NCBI RefSeq assembly: GCF_009688965.1
Contig: NZ_AP021875.1
Span: 2,604,001-2,668,000, forward strand
Origin: Desulfosarcina widdelii
GTDB lineage: Bacteria > Desulfobacterota > Desulfobacteria > Desulfobacterales > Desulfosarcinaceae
DNA: 64,000 nt
Reading direction: 5' to 3'
A program made the position numbers and the translations under genes. The notes under the pieces were generated by a model. That model saw only the letters and a list, made by a program, of their open reading frames with translations, was not told the DNA's origin and ran no database searches. This document shows positions 56,943 to 64,000 of the stretch, piece after piece; positions within the stretch are counted from its first letter, which is position 1; each line of letters starts with the position of its first letter.

Positions 56943-56999
56943 AAAACGCCAGGCAAGCAGTCAATGAGAATAAACCCGTTTTGCTTCTCTGGCGGTTTT
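56943..56999 (+). terminator. Possible terminator after second chemoreceptor
   Basis: AAAACGCCAG (56943-56952) can pair with CTGGCGGTTTT (56989-56999), with a bulged G and extra pairing inside (CAAGCA/TGCTTC). A short T-tract follows. Twenty bases separate it from the receptor stop. Confidence 0.4.
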
Positions 57000-57091
57000 G
57001 TGTGAGTGATCGAACTTTTTATCGGCCGTTCGTCTTCATCCAAGGCTTATCCATTTGACCTGAATCGGCGGCTTCGATATGATGCCTTTTG

Positions 57092-60000
57092 ATGCACACC
57101 TTACAACATCCTCCAAAAAAAAAGGAAATCAGTTGCCGGCTCACGCGGACCCTCCTTTTTTACGTCCGGGAGCAGAATAACGGATTGTTGGGCGATCTTC
57201 TGTCCGGACTGCCCCTGAACGAGGCCTATCTGCTGGACACCAACAACTGGATCTCTCACGAATTGCTTCAGGTGCTCTACCGACGCATGATCGAAATGCT
57301 GGGGGACGAAAATGCCGTCTACCATATGGCCCTGGCCTCAAGGCGCTTTCGCTCCATGGGATTTCTGGATCGCGTAGCGCGGCTGCTCGACAATCCTCGC
57401 CTGATTTACTCCCAGGCGCCCATTTACAATCGTTTCCTGAAACTCAACGGCAGTGTTTATATCCACGAGATCGGTTCCTCCCGGGTACTACTGGAAGACC
57501 GCTACCACGACAGCCGCCAGAAGACCCGGTTTGACTGCGATTACACCCGCGGCATTATAGCCGGCATTCCCACCATGTTCGGCCTGCCCCTGGCGGATGT
57601 GGAAGAGATCGAGTGCCAGGTGGCCGCCGCAAAATACGGTCCCCGAACCTGGCCGGACAAACCGCGCCAGGATTGCAAAGGCTGTTTTTACCGGGTCCGG
57701 TGGATTCCCAAAAAGCCTTTTTTTCTCAAACGTTTTTTCCTGGGGGCAAAAAACCGCCAACAGGCCGTCGAAGACCTGGTGCAGGCCAATCGCTTGATCC
57801 AGGCCAAATACGATGAAGTCAAAGCCCTGATGCAGGACCTGGAACGGACCAATCGGGATCTTCTTGAATCCAAGCGGGAAATGGAAAACCAAAGAGCCCT
57901 GCTCATGGATTCCGAGCGCAAGTATCGTCTGCTGGCGGAAAACGTGTCCGACATCATCTGGGTTGTCAGTCTCGATACCCTGGCCTTCGATTACATCAGT
58001 CCCGCCGTAAAAAAACAACGCGGCTTTACGGCAGAGGAAGCCATGGCCTTGAGCCTCGAACAATCCATGTCCTCCGAATCCTTTGTCAGGGTGACAAAAA
58101 TTCTCGAGGCGGAACTGGCCCGGGACAACCAGCCGGGCATCGATCCCCAGCGAACCGTAACCGTCGAGGTGGAACAATCCCTCAAAGGGGGCGGCTATAC
58201 CTGGTCGGAGGCCACCGTTTCCTTCGTTCGCGATGCCAAGGGAAAGCCGACGGCGATTATGGGGGCAACCCGGAATATCTCCGAGCGCAAAAAAGCCCAG
58301 CAGGCCCTTATCGAAAGCGAAAAAAAATACCGCGATCTGTTTGAAAACGGTTCGGATCTCATCTGCCTCCACGATCTTGACGGCCAGCTTCTGGAAACCA
58401 ACCTGGCCTACAAGGAAGAGTATGGATGGTCAAAGGAGCATCTTCAGGGCGTCAACATCCGGGAATTCATCCCCGAGCGATACCGGGCCGAGTTCGACGC
58501 ATACATGGAGCGGATTCTGGAAAAGGGCAGTGATGAGGGCTACCTGAAAACCTACGCCAGTTCTGGCGAAGAAGTGCTGTTGGAGTACCACAATCGGCTC
58601 ATTATAGATGACCGGGGCCGGCCCAAGGCGGTTCAGGGCGCGGCTAGGGATGTCACCGAACGCCTGCGGTATGAAAAGGCACTTAAGGAAAGCGAAGAGA
58701 AATACAGGAACCTGGTGCAACACGCGCCCGCCGGAATCTATGAATTCGACATGCAAACCGCCAAGTTTATCAGCGTAAATGAGGTGATATGCGAATACAC
58801 GGGGTTCAGCCGCGATGAGCTACTCGAGATGGATCCGTATTCCCTGCTTTGCGAAGAGAGCAAAGACACCCTGGATCAACTCATCAATCGTGTCTACAGG
58901 GAGACACCGCGGGAACTTTCGGCCGAATACAAGTTCGCCGGGAAAAACGGACAAGAATTTTGGGTGCTGGCCAACTTCCGCTTTTTCTATAATGACGGCG
59001 TTCCCAAGCTCGCCATGGCCGTGGTCCACGACCTGACGGAAATCAAAAATGCGGAAACGGAAAAAAAAGCCCTCGAAGCCAAACTCCAGAACGCAAAAAA
59101 GCTGGAATTGCTGGGCACCCTGGCCGGGGGCGTGGCCCACGACCTGAACAATATTCTCAGTGGTATCGTCAGTTATCCCGACCTTCTGCTGCTGGACCTG
59201 GATGCGGACAGTCCGCTGCGCAAGCCTTTGCTGACCATCAAGCAATCGGGATTGAAAGCGTCGGCCATCGTCCAGGATCTGTTGACCCTGGCACGCCGAA
59301 ACGTGGCCATAAAAAACGTGATCGATCTCAACAAGTTCGTAAAAGACTTTGTTGCCACACCGGAATGCCTTAAAATTGTCGGATATCATCCCGACATCAC
59401 CCTTGAAACCGACTTGGGAAAAGGCCTTTGCCATGTGTACGGATCGGAATCGCATCTATCCAAAACGGTGATGAACCTGGTCAGCAATGCCGCTGACGCC
59501 ATGCCCGCCGGGGGGACGATTTCCATTGCCACCCGGGACTTTTACCTGGATCGGTCCTACACGGGTTTTGAAGTCGTTCCCCAAGGGGAGTATGCCATCC
59601 TCGAGGTGTCCGACACGGGTATCGGCATGATCCATTCCGATCTGGAAAAGATTTTCGAGCCCTTTTACACCAGAAAAGCTCAGGGCCGCAGCGGTACCGG
59701 GCTGGGTATGTCGGTCGTATGGGGAACGGTTAAGGATCACGACGGATATATTGACATCACCACCGAGGAAGGAACCGGAACCACCTTTACGCTCTATTTT
59801 CCCGCCTCGCGATCGGAACTGCCGGAATCGGCCCCGATCCGCATCGACGACTATTTAGGTAAAGGCGAGTCAATTCTCATCGTAGACGATTCGCCGGAAC
59901 AAAGGGATTTGATCGGCCGCATGATGCAGCGGCTCGGTTATGCTGCGGACAAGGCGGATTCGGGGGAAACGGCCGTGGCCATGGCGGCGGACAAGAACTA

Positions 60001-60226
60001 CGACCTGATGATCCTCGACATGATCATGCCCCCCGGCATTGACGGGCTGGAAACCTACCGGCGGGTCCTCGAAAAAGTACCCCACCAGAAAGCGGTCATC
60101 GCCAGCGGTTACTCGAAGTCCGACCGGGTCGAAGCGGCCCAGCGCCTGGGCGCCGGCAGCTACATCAAAAAGCCGTTTACCCTCGAAAAAATCGGGATAG
60201 CCGTCAGAAACGAACTGGATCGATAG
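57092..60226 (+). CDS. Hybrid PAS histidine kinase with receiver domain
   Basis: The ~1044-residue cytoplasmic protein starts at ATG 57092 (a TTG directly before is an alternative). The N-terminal ~205 residues form a sensory domain I do not recognise. It ends in DCKGCFYRVRWIP, a Cys-Trp motif seen in related N-terminal modules. A coiled coil leads to three PAS domains (~268-395, 396-520, 525-650). Histidine kinase domains have His683 in AGGVAHDLNN and a G2-box GTGLGMSVVWGT. The receiver has Asp976 in LMILDMIMPPG. There is no output domain, so the receiver probably modulates the kinase or passes phosphate on. Confidence 0.93.
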   Translation: MHTLQHPPKKKEISCRLTRTLLFYVREQNNGLLGDLLSGLPLNEAYLLDTNNWISHELLQVLYRRMIEMLGDENAVYHMALASRRFRSMGFLDRVARLLDNPRLIYSQAPIYNRFLKLNGSVYIHEIGSSRVLLEDRYHDSRQKTRFDCDYTRGIIAGIPTMFGLPLADVEEIECQVAAAKYGPRTWPDKPRQDCKGCFYRVRWIPKKPFFLKRFFLGAKNRQQAVEDLVQANRLIQAKYDEVKALMQDLERTNRDLLESKREMENQRALLMDSERKYRLLAENVSDIIWVVSLDTLAFDYISPAVKKQRGFTAEEAMALSLEQSMSSESFVRVTKILEAELARDNQPGIDPQRTVTVEVEQSLKGGGYTWSEATVSFVRDAKGKPTAIMGATRNISERKKAQQALIESEKKYRDLFENGSDLICLHDLDGQLLETNLAYKEEYGWSKEHLQGVNIREFIPERYRAEFDAYMERILEKGSDEGYLKTYASSGEEVLLEYHNRLIIDDRGRPKAVQGAARDVTERLRYEKALKESEEKYRNLVQHAPAGIYEFDMQTAKFISVNEVICEYTGFSRDELLEMDPYSLLCEESKDTLDQLINRVYRETPRELSAEYKFAGKNGQEFWVLANFRFFYNDGVPKLAMAVVHDLTEIKNAETEKKALEAKLQNAKKLELLGTLAGGVAHDLNNILSGIVSYPDLLLLDLDADSPLRKPLLTIKQSGLKASAIVQDLLTLARRNVAIKNVIDLNKFVKDFVATPECLKIVGYHPDITLETDLGKGLCHVYGSESHLSKTVMNLVSNAADAMPAGGTISIATRDFYLDRSYTGFEVVPQGEYAILEVSDTGIGMIHSDLEKIFEPFYTRKAQGRSGTGLGMSVVWGTVKDHDGYIDITTEEGTGTTFTLYFPASRSELPESAPIRIDDYLGKGESILIVDDSPEQRDLIGRMMQRLGYAADKADSGETAVAMAADKNYDLMILDMIMPPGIDGLETYRRVLEKVPHQKAVIASGYSKSDRVEAAQRLGAGSYIKKPFTLEKIGIAVRNELDR

Positions 60227-60312
60227 TTCCTGCCTCGATCGTCCCCCACTTAATCGATTCGCTCAAGCCGGCTACAGGCACCCGAAAAACCTCCGGTTAA
60301 CGTGGAGAAGAA

Positions 60313-62049
60313 TCAGGAGCCTGCCTTGCCTTTGCAAACCCCGCAGAGGCTGCATCGGGAGGGATCGGCCGGACAGGGGGCCGAGGTACGCCCGACCAGG
60401 GCCCGCTGGTACTCTTTCCAAAGGAAGGCCTTGTCGATGCCCGAATCGATGATATCCCATGGGAAAGGTTCGTCGGCATCACGCTCGCGGTGGACGTAAA
60501 AATGGGGGTTGAGGGGGGAAGATTTAAAGGTCTGGGGCCAGTTGCCCCTGTTTCTATGGCCCAGTAGCAGGATGTCCGCCACCCGTCGGTCGCCCCGGGC
60601 AATGATTCCCTGCAGGTAGGCCCACCGGGGTACGTCGGCGTGAACCCGCACGTTGGCCGTCTTCTTCAGACCTGTTTTTACGATCTTGATTTTCTGTTTC
60701 AACGTGGCCACCTCGTCCATGGCGACCCATTGGAAAGGAGTGAAAGCCTTGGGCACGAAAGAACTCAGGCTTACGGTAATGGTTCCGATATGCCCCTTCC
60801 CCCGGCTGGTCTTTAGAAATCGGTGTTTGATCCGCTTGACCAGTTCCACGATGGCATTCACATCTTCCTCGGTTTCCGTGGGCAGGCCGATCATGAAATA
60901 GACTTTCAGATTGGGAATACCGGCATTGACGAGAATGTCGGCCGCGGCAATCACGTGATCTTCGGTGATGCCTTTGTTGACCACCCGGCGCATTCGCTCG
61001 CTGCCGGCGTCCGGGGCGATGGTGGCCGTCTTGACCTGGCTATTTTTCAGCGCCGCCACCAGCGCACCATCCAGGGCATCGGCCCGCAGGCTGCTGAACG
61101 AGAATCGAATCTCCCCATTGCGATCCGTGCCGCACAACTTTTCGATACCTGGCAGATCGGAAACCGCGGCGCCCACCAATCCGATGCGGTCGGTCAAGGC
61201 GCAGCCCTTTTCTACCTGTTTTATAAGAAGATCCAGGGGACGGTACCGCGGCGGTCGATAGATATACCCGGCGCTGCAAAACCGGCATCCATGGGGGCAG
61301 CCCCGGGAAACTTCGATCAGGTAGGTGTCGTCGAAGGTGGTGTCCGGCGTCAAAATGGTGCTGGCCGTGGGAAGACCAGACAAGTCCGATACCATCCGGC
61401 GCTGAATCAAGGCAGGGACATCGGCTATGGTTTCAATCGTTTCGAGACGGCCGTCAGGCAGGTAGTGGGGCTGGTAAAAGGACGGCGCATAAAAGCCGGG
61501 AATGGCAACGGCCAATTGCCGCAGGTGCTTCTCTCTTTCAATGGATGGATCGAAGGCCCGGAAAAAATCGGTCAAAAGGGCCTCTGCCTCCCCCAGCAGG
61601 AACCCATCGACAAATGGGGCCAACGGTTCCGGATTTAGAAAACAGAGGACGCCCCCTGCCAGCACGAGGGGGAGAGCGGCAGTGCGCCGACTGGCTGGCA
61701 GGGGGAGTCCTGCTGTTTCCAGGATGGATAGAACGGCAGGTGCATCGTTCTCATAAGAGATCGAAAAGGCAATGATGTCGAAGTCTTCGATGGGCATCCG
61801 AGACTCGACCGTCAGCACCCGGCCGGCTTTACCGCCATCCTGTTCCGGTAAAAACGCTCGCTCGCAGACCGCATGGTCGATATCGTTGATCAGCCGGTAT
61901 ACGGTCTGGAACCCCAGATTGGACATCCCCACATGATAGGTGTTGGGATAGACCAAGGCCACGCGAATACGACCGGCCGGGGATTTTCGGATCGCACCCC
62001 GTTCGGCCGACATACGCTTTTCAAACGCCTGTACAGATGCTCTTGCCAT
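60313..62049 (-). CDS. Radical SAM protein with B12-binding-like N-terminus
   Basis: The 578-residue protein has a Rossmann-like N-terminal part (RVALVYPNTYHVGMSNLGFQ) resembling the cobalamin-binding-type domain of B12-associated radical SAM proteins. The cluster motif is GCPHGCRFCSAGY (C-x3-C-x2-C), followed by RPPRYR. Late YFMIGLPTETEEDV is typical of B12-binding and Elp3-like radical SAM proteins. The C-terminus ends in a Cys cluster (CPADPSRCSLCGVC, C-x6-C-x2-C-x2-C). It resembles the TIGR03960-type family, whose reaction is not established. The ribosome site is weak. Confidence 0.87.
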   Translation of the reverse strand: MARASVQAFEKRMSAERGAIRKSPAGRIRVALVYPNTYHVGMSNLGFQTVYRLINDIDHAVCERAFLPEQDGGKAGRVLTVESRMPIEDFDIIAFSISYENDAPAVLSILETAGLPLPASRRTAALPLVLAGGVLCFLNPEPLAPFVDGFLLGEAEALLTDFFRAFDPSIEREKHLRQLAVAIPGFYAPSFYQPHYLPDGRLETIETIADVPALIQRRMVSDLSGLPTASTILTPDTTFDDTYLIEVSRGCPHGCRFCSAGYIYRPPRYRPLDLLIKQVEKGCALTDRIGLVGAAVSDLPGIEKLCGTDRNGEIRFSFSSLRADALDGALVAALKNSQVKTATIAPDAGSERMRRVVNKGITEDHVIAAADILVNAGIPNLKVYFMIGLPTETEEDVNAIVELVKRIKHRFLKTSRGKGHIGTITVSLSSFVPKAFTPFQWVAMDEVATLKQKIKIVKTGLKKTANVRVHADVPRWAYLQGIIARGDRRVADILLLGHRNRGNWPQTFKSSPLNPHFYVHRERDADEPFPWDIIDSGIDKAFLWKEYQRALVGRTSAPCPADPSRCSLCGVCKGKAGS

Positions 62050-62098
62050 GGTTGGTTACCGGACATCGTCCGCGCAAGCAGTCCTGAGCAGCCGTTTA

Positions 62099-62308
62099 TC
62101 AGGCTCTCATCGAATCCGTCACGGCCTCTGTATCCAGCGGCACCTGCATGGAGAAAATTCGGCCAGACTGCCGGCGATCTTCGCCGCTGCGACGCTCGAT
62201 ACCGCTGCGACGTTCAGGGATGCACAAGGCGTAAGAATACTCACGCCGATCCCGGCCCATCCGGCGGCCGCCTGTCAGGTAATGGTTGCATTGATCTGGC
62301 TGCATCAT
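62099..62308 (-). CDS. Small Arg-rich protein with RRSG repeats
   Basis: The 69-residue protein contains a repeat of type ERRSGIERRSGEDRRQSG, with many Arg and Glu residues and little hydrophobicity. Proteins with such RRSGxDRR tracts are common in Desulfobacterota and often lie next to PilZ or signalling genes; their role is unknown. Start choice is uncertain: GGGAGG abuts the first of two adjacent ATGs, and ATG 62260 is an alternative. It lies 49 bases before the radical SAM start, same strand. It is short, so confidence is moderate. Confidence 0.55.
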   Translation of the reverse strand: MMQPDQCNHYLTGGRRMGRDRREYSYALCIPERRSGIERRSGEDRRQSGRIFSMQVPLDTEAVTDSMRA

Positions 62309-62371
62309 CCTCCCTCAGGTTCAACGTGAAACCGGCATAGACGTATGGGTTCAGATTGCCTGGGAACCGAT

Positions 62372-63571
62372 TCAATCGGCTTTTCGTCTCAGGAAGGTCG
62401 GGACGTCCAAGTCGTCGTTATCGATGACGATTCCCTTGTATTCCCGGCACAAGTCGTTGCCGGGCATATCATTCACGGCCTGCTGGCGGCGAATGAAGGT
62501 GGGCCGGTCCAGTTCCGCACTGCGGGCCAGATCCGCCGGAGTAATGTCACGCACCTTTCCGCCGTAGGTCGGATCCACGACCTTGGGGGCCGCCTGCTTT
62601 TCCTTATCCTTTTCCCCGATACCCGTGGCGATGACGGTCACGCTCATCTCGTCGCCAACACTGTCGTCGATCACCGCCCCCCAGATGATTTCGGCATCCT
62701 CGCCTACTTCGTTGTAGATGCGTTCGGAGGCTTCGGTCATTTCCTCCATGGTGAGGTCGCTGTTGGAGGTGATGTTCATCAGTACGCCCTTGGCGCCCGA
62801 GATGTTGATGTCCTCGAGCAGCGGATGTGAAATCGCCCGTTCGGCGGCCTCCAGGGCCCGGTTCTCACCGCTGGAGATACCGATGCCCATGATGGCCATA
62901 CCGGCCCGGGACATGGTGGTCTTGACGTCGGCAAAATCCAGGTTCACCAGGCCGGGCATCATGATCAGATCGGTAATTCCCTTGACCGAATGCAGCAGGA
63001 TCTCGTCGGCTTTTCTGAACATGTCGACCATCTTGGCGTTCTTGGATGCCAGTCCCCGCAGCCGGTCGTTGGGAATGGTGATCACCGTGTCGGCGGACTT
63101 TTTCAACTCCAGAATGCCCTCTTCAGCCTGCTTGGCCCGTTTTCGTCCCTCGAAGGAAAAGGGACGGCTGACCACGGCCACAGTGAGGATGCCCATTTCC
63201 TTGCAGAGCCGGGCGATGACCGGCGCTGCACCGGTCCCCGTGCCGCCGCCGAAACCGGCGGTGATAAACACCATGTGTGAATCGGACAGGGCTTCTTTGA
63301 TCATGTCCGCGTTTTCCAGGGCTGCATCCCGCCCCACCTGCGGATTGGCGCCGGCACCGAGGCCTTCGGTAATCTTGGTGCCAAGCTGCATGCGCACCTC
63401 CGCCTGCGATACATCCAGAGCCTGGGCGTCGGTGTTGGCGGAAATAAACTTGACGCCCTGCAGGTTGCTGGCGATCATGTTGTTGATCGCGTTGCCTCCC
63501 GCTCCGCCAACACCAATCACTTTGATTTTTGCCGAGTTCTCATTTTCCACGTACGTAAACATGTTGGTCAT
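62372..63571 (-). CDS. ftsZ: Cell division protein FtsZ
   Basis: FtsZ is the tubulin-like GTPase that forms the division ring. The 399-residue protein from ATG 63571 (AAGGGGGAG upstream) has VGGAGGNAINNM, the GTP-binding tubulin signature FGGGTGTGAAPVIA, RLRGLASKNAKM, and the T7 synergy loop NLDFADVKT. A variable linker leads to a C-terminal DLDVPTFLRRKAD tail that fits the FtsA/ZipA-binding peptide. It lies downstream of ftsA. Confidence 0.98.
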   Translation of the reverse strand: MTNMFTYVENENSAKIKVIGVGGAGGNAINNMIASNLQGVKFISANTDAQALDVSQAEVRMQLGTKITEGLGAGANPQVGRDAALENADMIKEALSDSHMVFITAGFGGGTGTGAAPVIARLCKEMGILTVAVVSRPFSFEGRKRAKQAEEGILELKKSADTVITIPNDRLRGLASKNAKMVDMFRKADEILLHSVKGITDLIMMPGLVNLDFADVKTTMSRAGMAIMGIGISSGENRALEAAERAISHPLLEDINISGAKGVLMNITSNSDLTMEEMTEASERIYNEVGEDAEIIWGAVIDDSVGDEMSVTVIATGIGEKDKEKQAAPKVVDPTYGGKVRDITPADLARSAELDRPTFIRRQQAVNDMPGNDLCREYKGIVIDNDDLDVPTFLRRKAD

Positions 63572-63642
63572 TTTCTCCCCCTTTGCTTGTGTTGCCCATA
63601 GCGGCGCTTGCCTGTACGCCTTGGTTTTAAGTTTCCTATCCA

Positions 63643-64000
63643 TTAAATCACGTCTTTGAACCACTTCTTCATCCGGGCGATAAGGCTGTTGAAAATATTC
63701 CTGTCCCGGATTCTGAACTTTTTCTCCGGCTCCTTTTTGGCGCCGTATATGACCAGCCCCACACCGGTGGCATACATGGGATTGTTGACCACATCGGTGA
63801 GGCCGCCGATTCCCCGGGGTCTGCCCAGCCGCGTCGGAACCCCGAAAATAGCTTCAGCAATGTCGGTGGCACCGTCCAACAGGGAAGTACCGCCGGAGAG
63901 GACCATCCCTGAGGCGATCATGTTCTCCATGCCGGCCCGAAAAATTTCGCGCTGAAGCAGGGTGAAAATCTCCTCCATGCGTGGCTCGAGAATTTCTCCC
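63643..64000 (-). CDS. ftsA: Cell division protein FtsA, 3' part (N-terminus outside window)
   Basis: Only the C-terminal ~118 residues are inside the window; the frame is open to the right edge, continuing GEILEPR before the visible MEEIF. The sequence has VLSGGTSLLDGA, the adenosine-binding motif 2 typical of the actin-like FtsA fold, then GIGGLTDVVNNPMYATGVGLVIYG. The charged end KKFRIRDRN and MKKWFKDVI would form the amphipathic membrane-targeting helix. FtsA tethers FtsZ to the membrane. It lies 71 bases before ftsZ. Confidence 0.93.
   Translation of the reverse strand, partial: GEILEPRMEEIFTLLQREIFRAGMENMIASGMVLSGGTSLLDGATDIAEAIFGVPTRLGRPRGIGGLTDVVNNPMYATGVGLVIYGAKKEPEKKFRIRDRNIFNSLIARMKKWFKDVI

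Overview
The window looks like a chromosomal segment of an anaerobic member of the Desulfobacterota, probably Desulfosarcina/Desulfobacteraceae-like. This is inferred from gene content rather than from a marker gene: a glycyl radical enzyme with its activase, an oxygen-sensitive hybrid cluster protein beside a Crp/Fnr regulator, a two-[4Fe-4S]-type ferredoxin fusion, many PAS histidine kinases and chemoreceptors, and short intergenic repeat elements. Most of the DNA is GC-rich and densely coding. About 17.0-18.9 kb is strikingly AT-rich and sparsely coding. I found no rRNA, tRNA, CRISPR array or intact insertion sequence.

Layout. 1-6.0 kb: PIN-PhoH ATPase (cut by the left edge), a zinc-ribbon membrane protein with HEAGH, TruD, RidA, a LUD protein, NIPSNAP, an exported protein-L-isoaspartate methyltransferase, and a convergent poly-gamma-glutamate-hydrolase-like gene. 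6.4-11.3 kb: a complete branched-chain amino acid ABC transporter on the minus strand (livK-H-M-G-F), with a sigma-54-like promoter before livK and a long hairpin repeat between livK and livH. 11.6-16.7 kb: TetR regulator, SCP2-type lipid-binding protein, glycyl radical enzyme and activase; this is the most interesting metabolic cassette. 17.1-18.9 kb: AT-rich island with two small membrane proteins, one frameshifted. 19-30 kb: MscS, site-2 protease, a Spy/two-component operon, a secreted Cache-like protein with a PAS kinase, a DAO-family flavoprotein, and an HD/ferredoxin pair. 30.4-33 kb: hcp and a divergent Crp/Fnr regulator with a perfect TTGAC-N4-GTCAA palindrome between them.

33-47.6 kb: ThiE/TenI-like protein, enolase, CTP synthase, a chemoreceptor with a FliA-type promoter, then a minus-strand run (5-formyl-THF cyclo-ligase; pcm, yqaA, lysC, alpha/beta hydrolase, NAD-binding protein, Old-Yellow-Enzyme-type FMN/FAD/Fe-S oxidoreductase). 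47.7-54.9 kb: serS-thrC, then a cell-envelope/signalling set (LysM, TPR lipoprotein, PAS-GAF-PilZ). 55.2-64 kb: a second chemoreceptor, a hybrid PAS kinase, a radical SAM protein, an Arg-rich small protein, ftsZ and the 3' end of ftsA (cut by the right edge).

The genes are mostly housekeeping plus sensing. The coherent functional units are branched-chain amino acid uptake, the TetR/SCP2/glycyl-radical cassette, the nitrosative-stress pair hcp/Crp-Fnr, the envelope-stress Spy/two-component set, and the division genes ftsA-ftsZ. Functions come from motif recognition by eye; no database search was possible.
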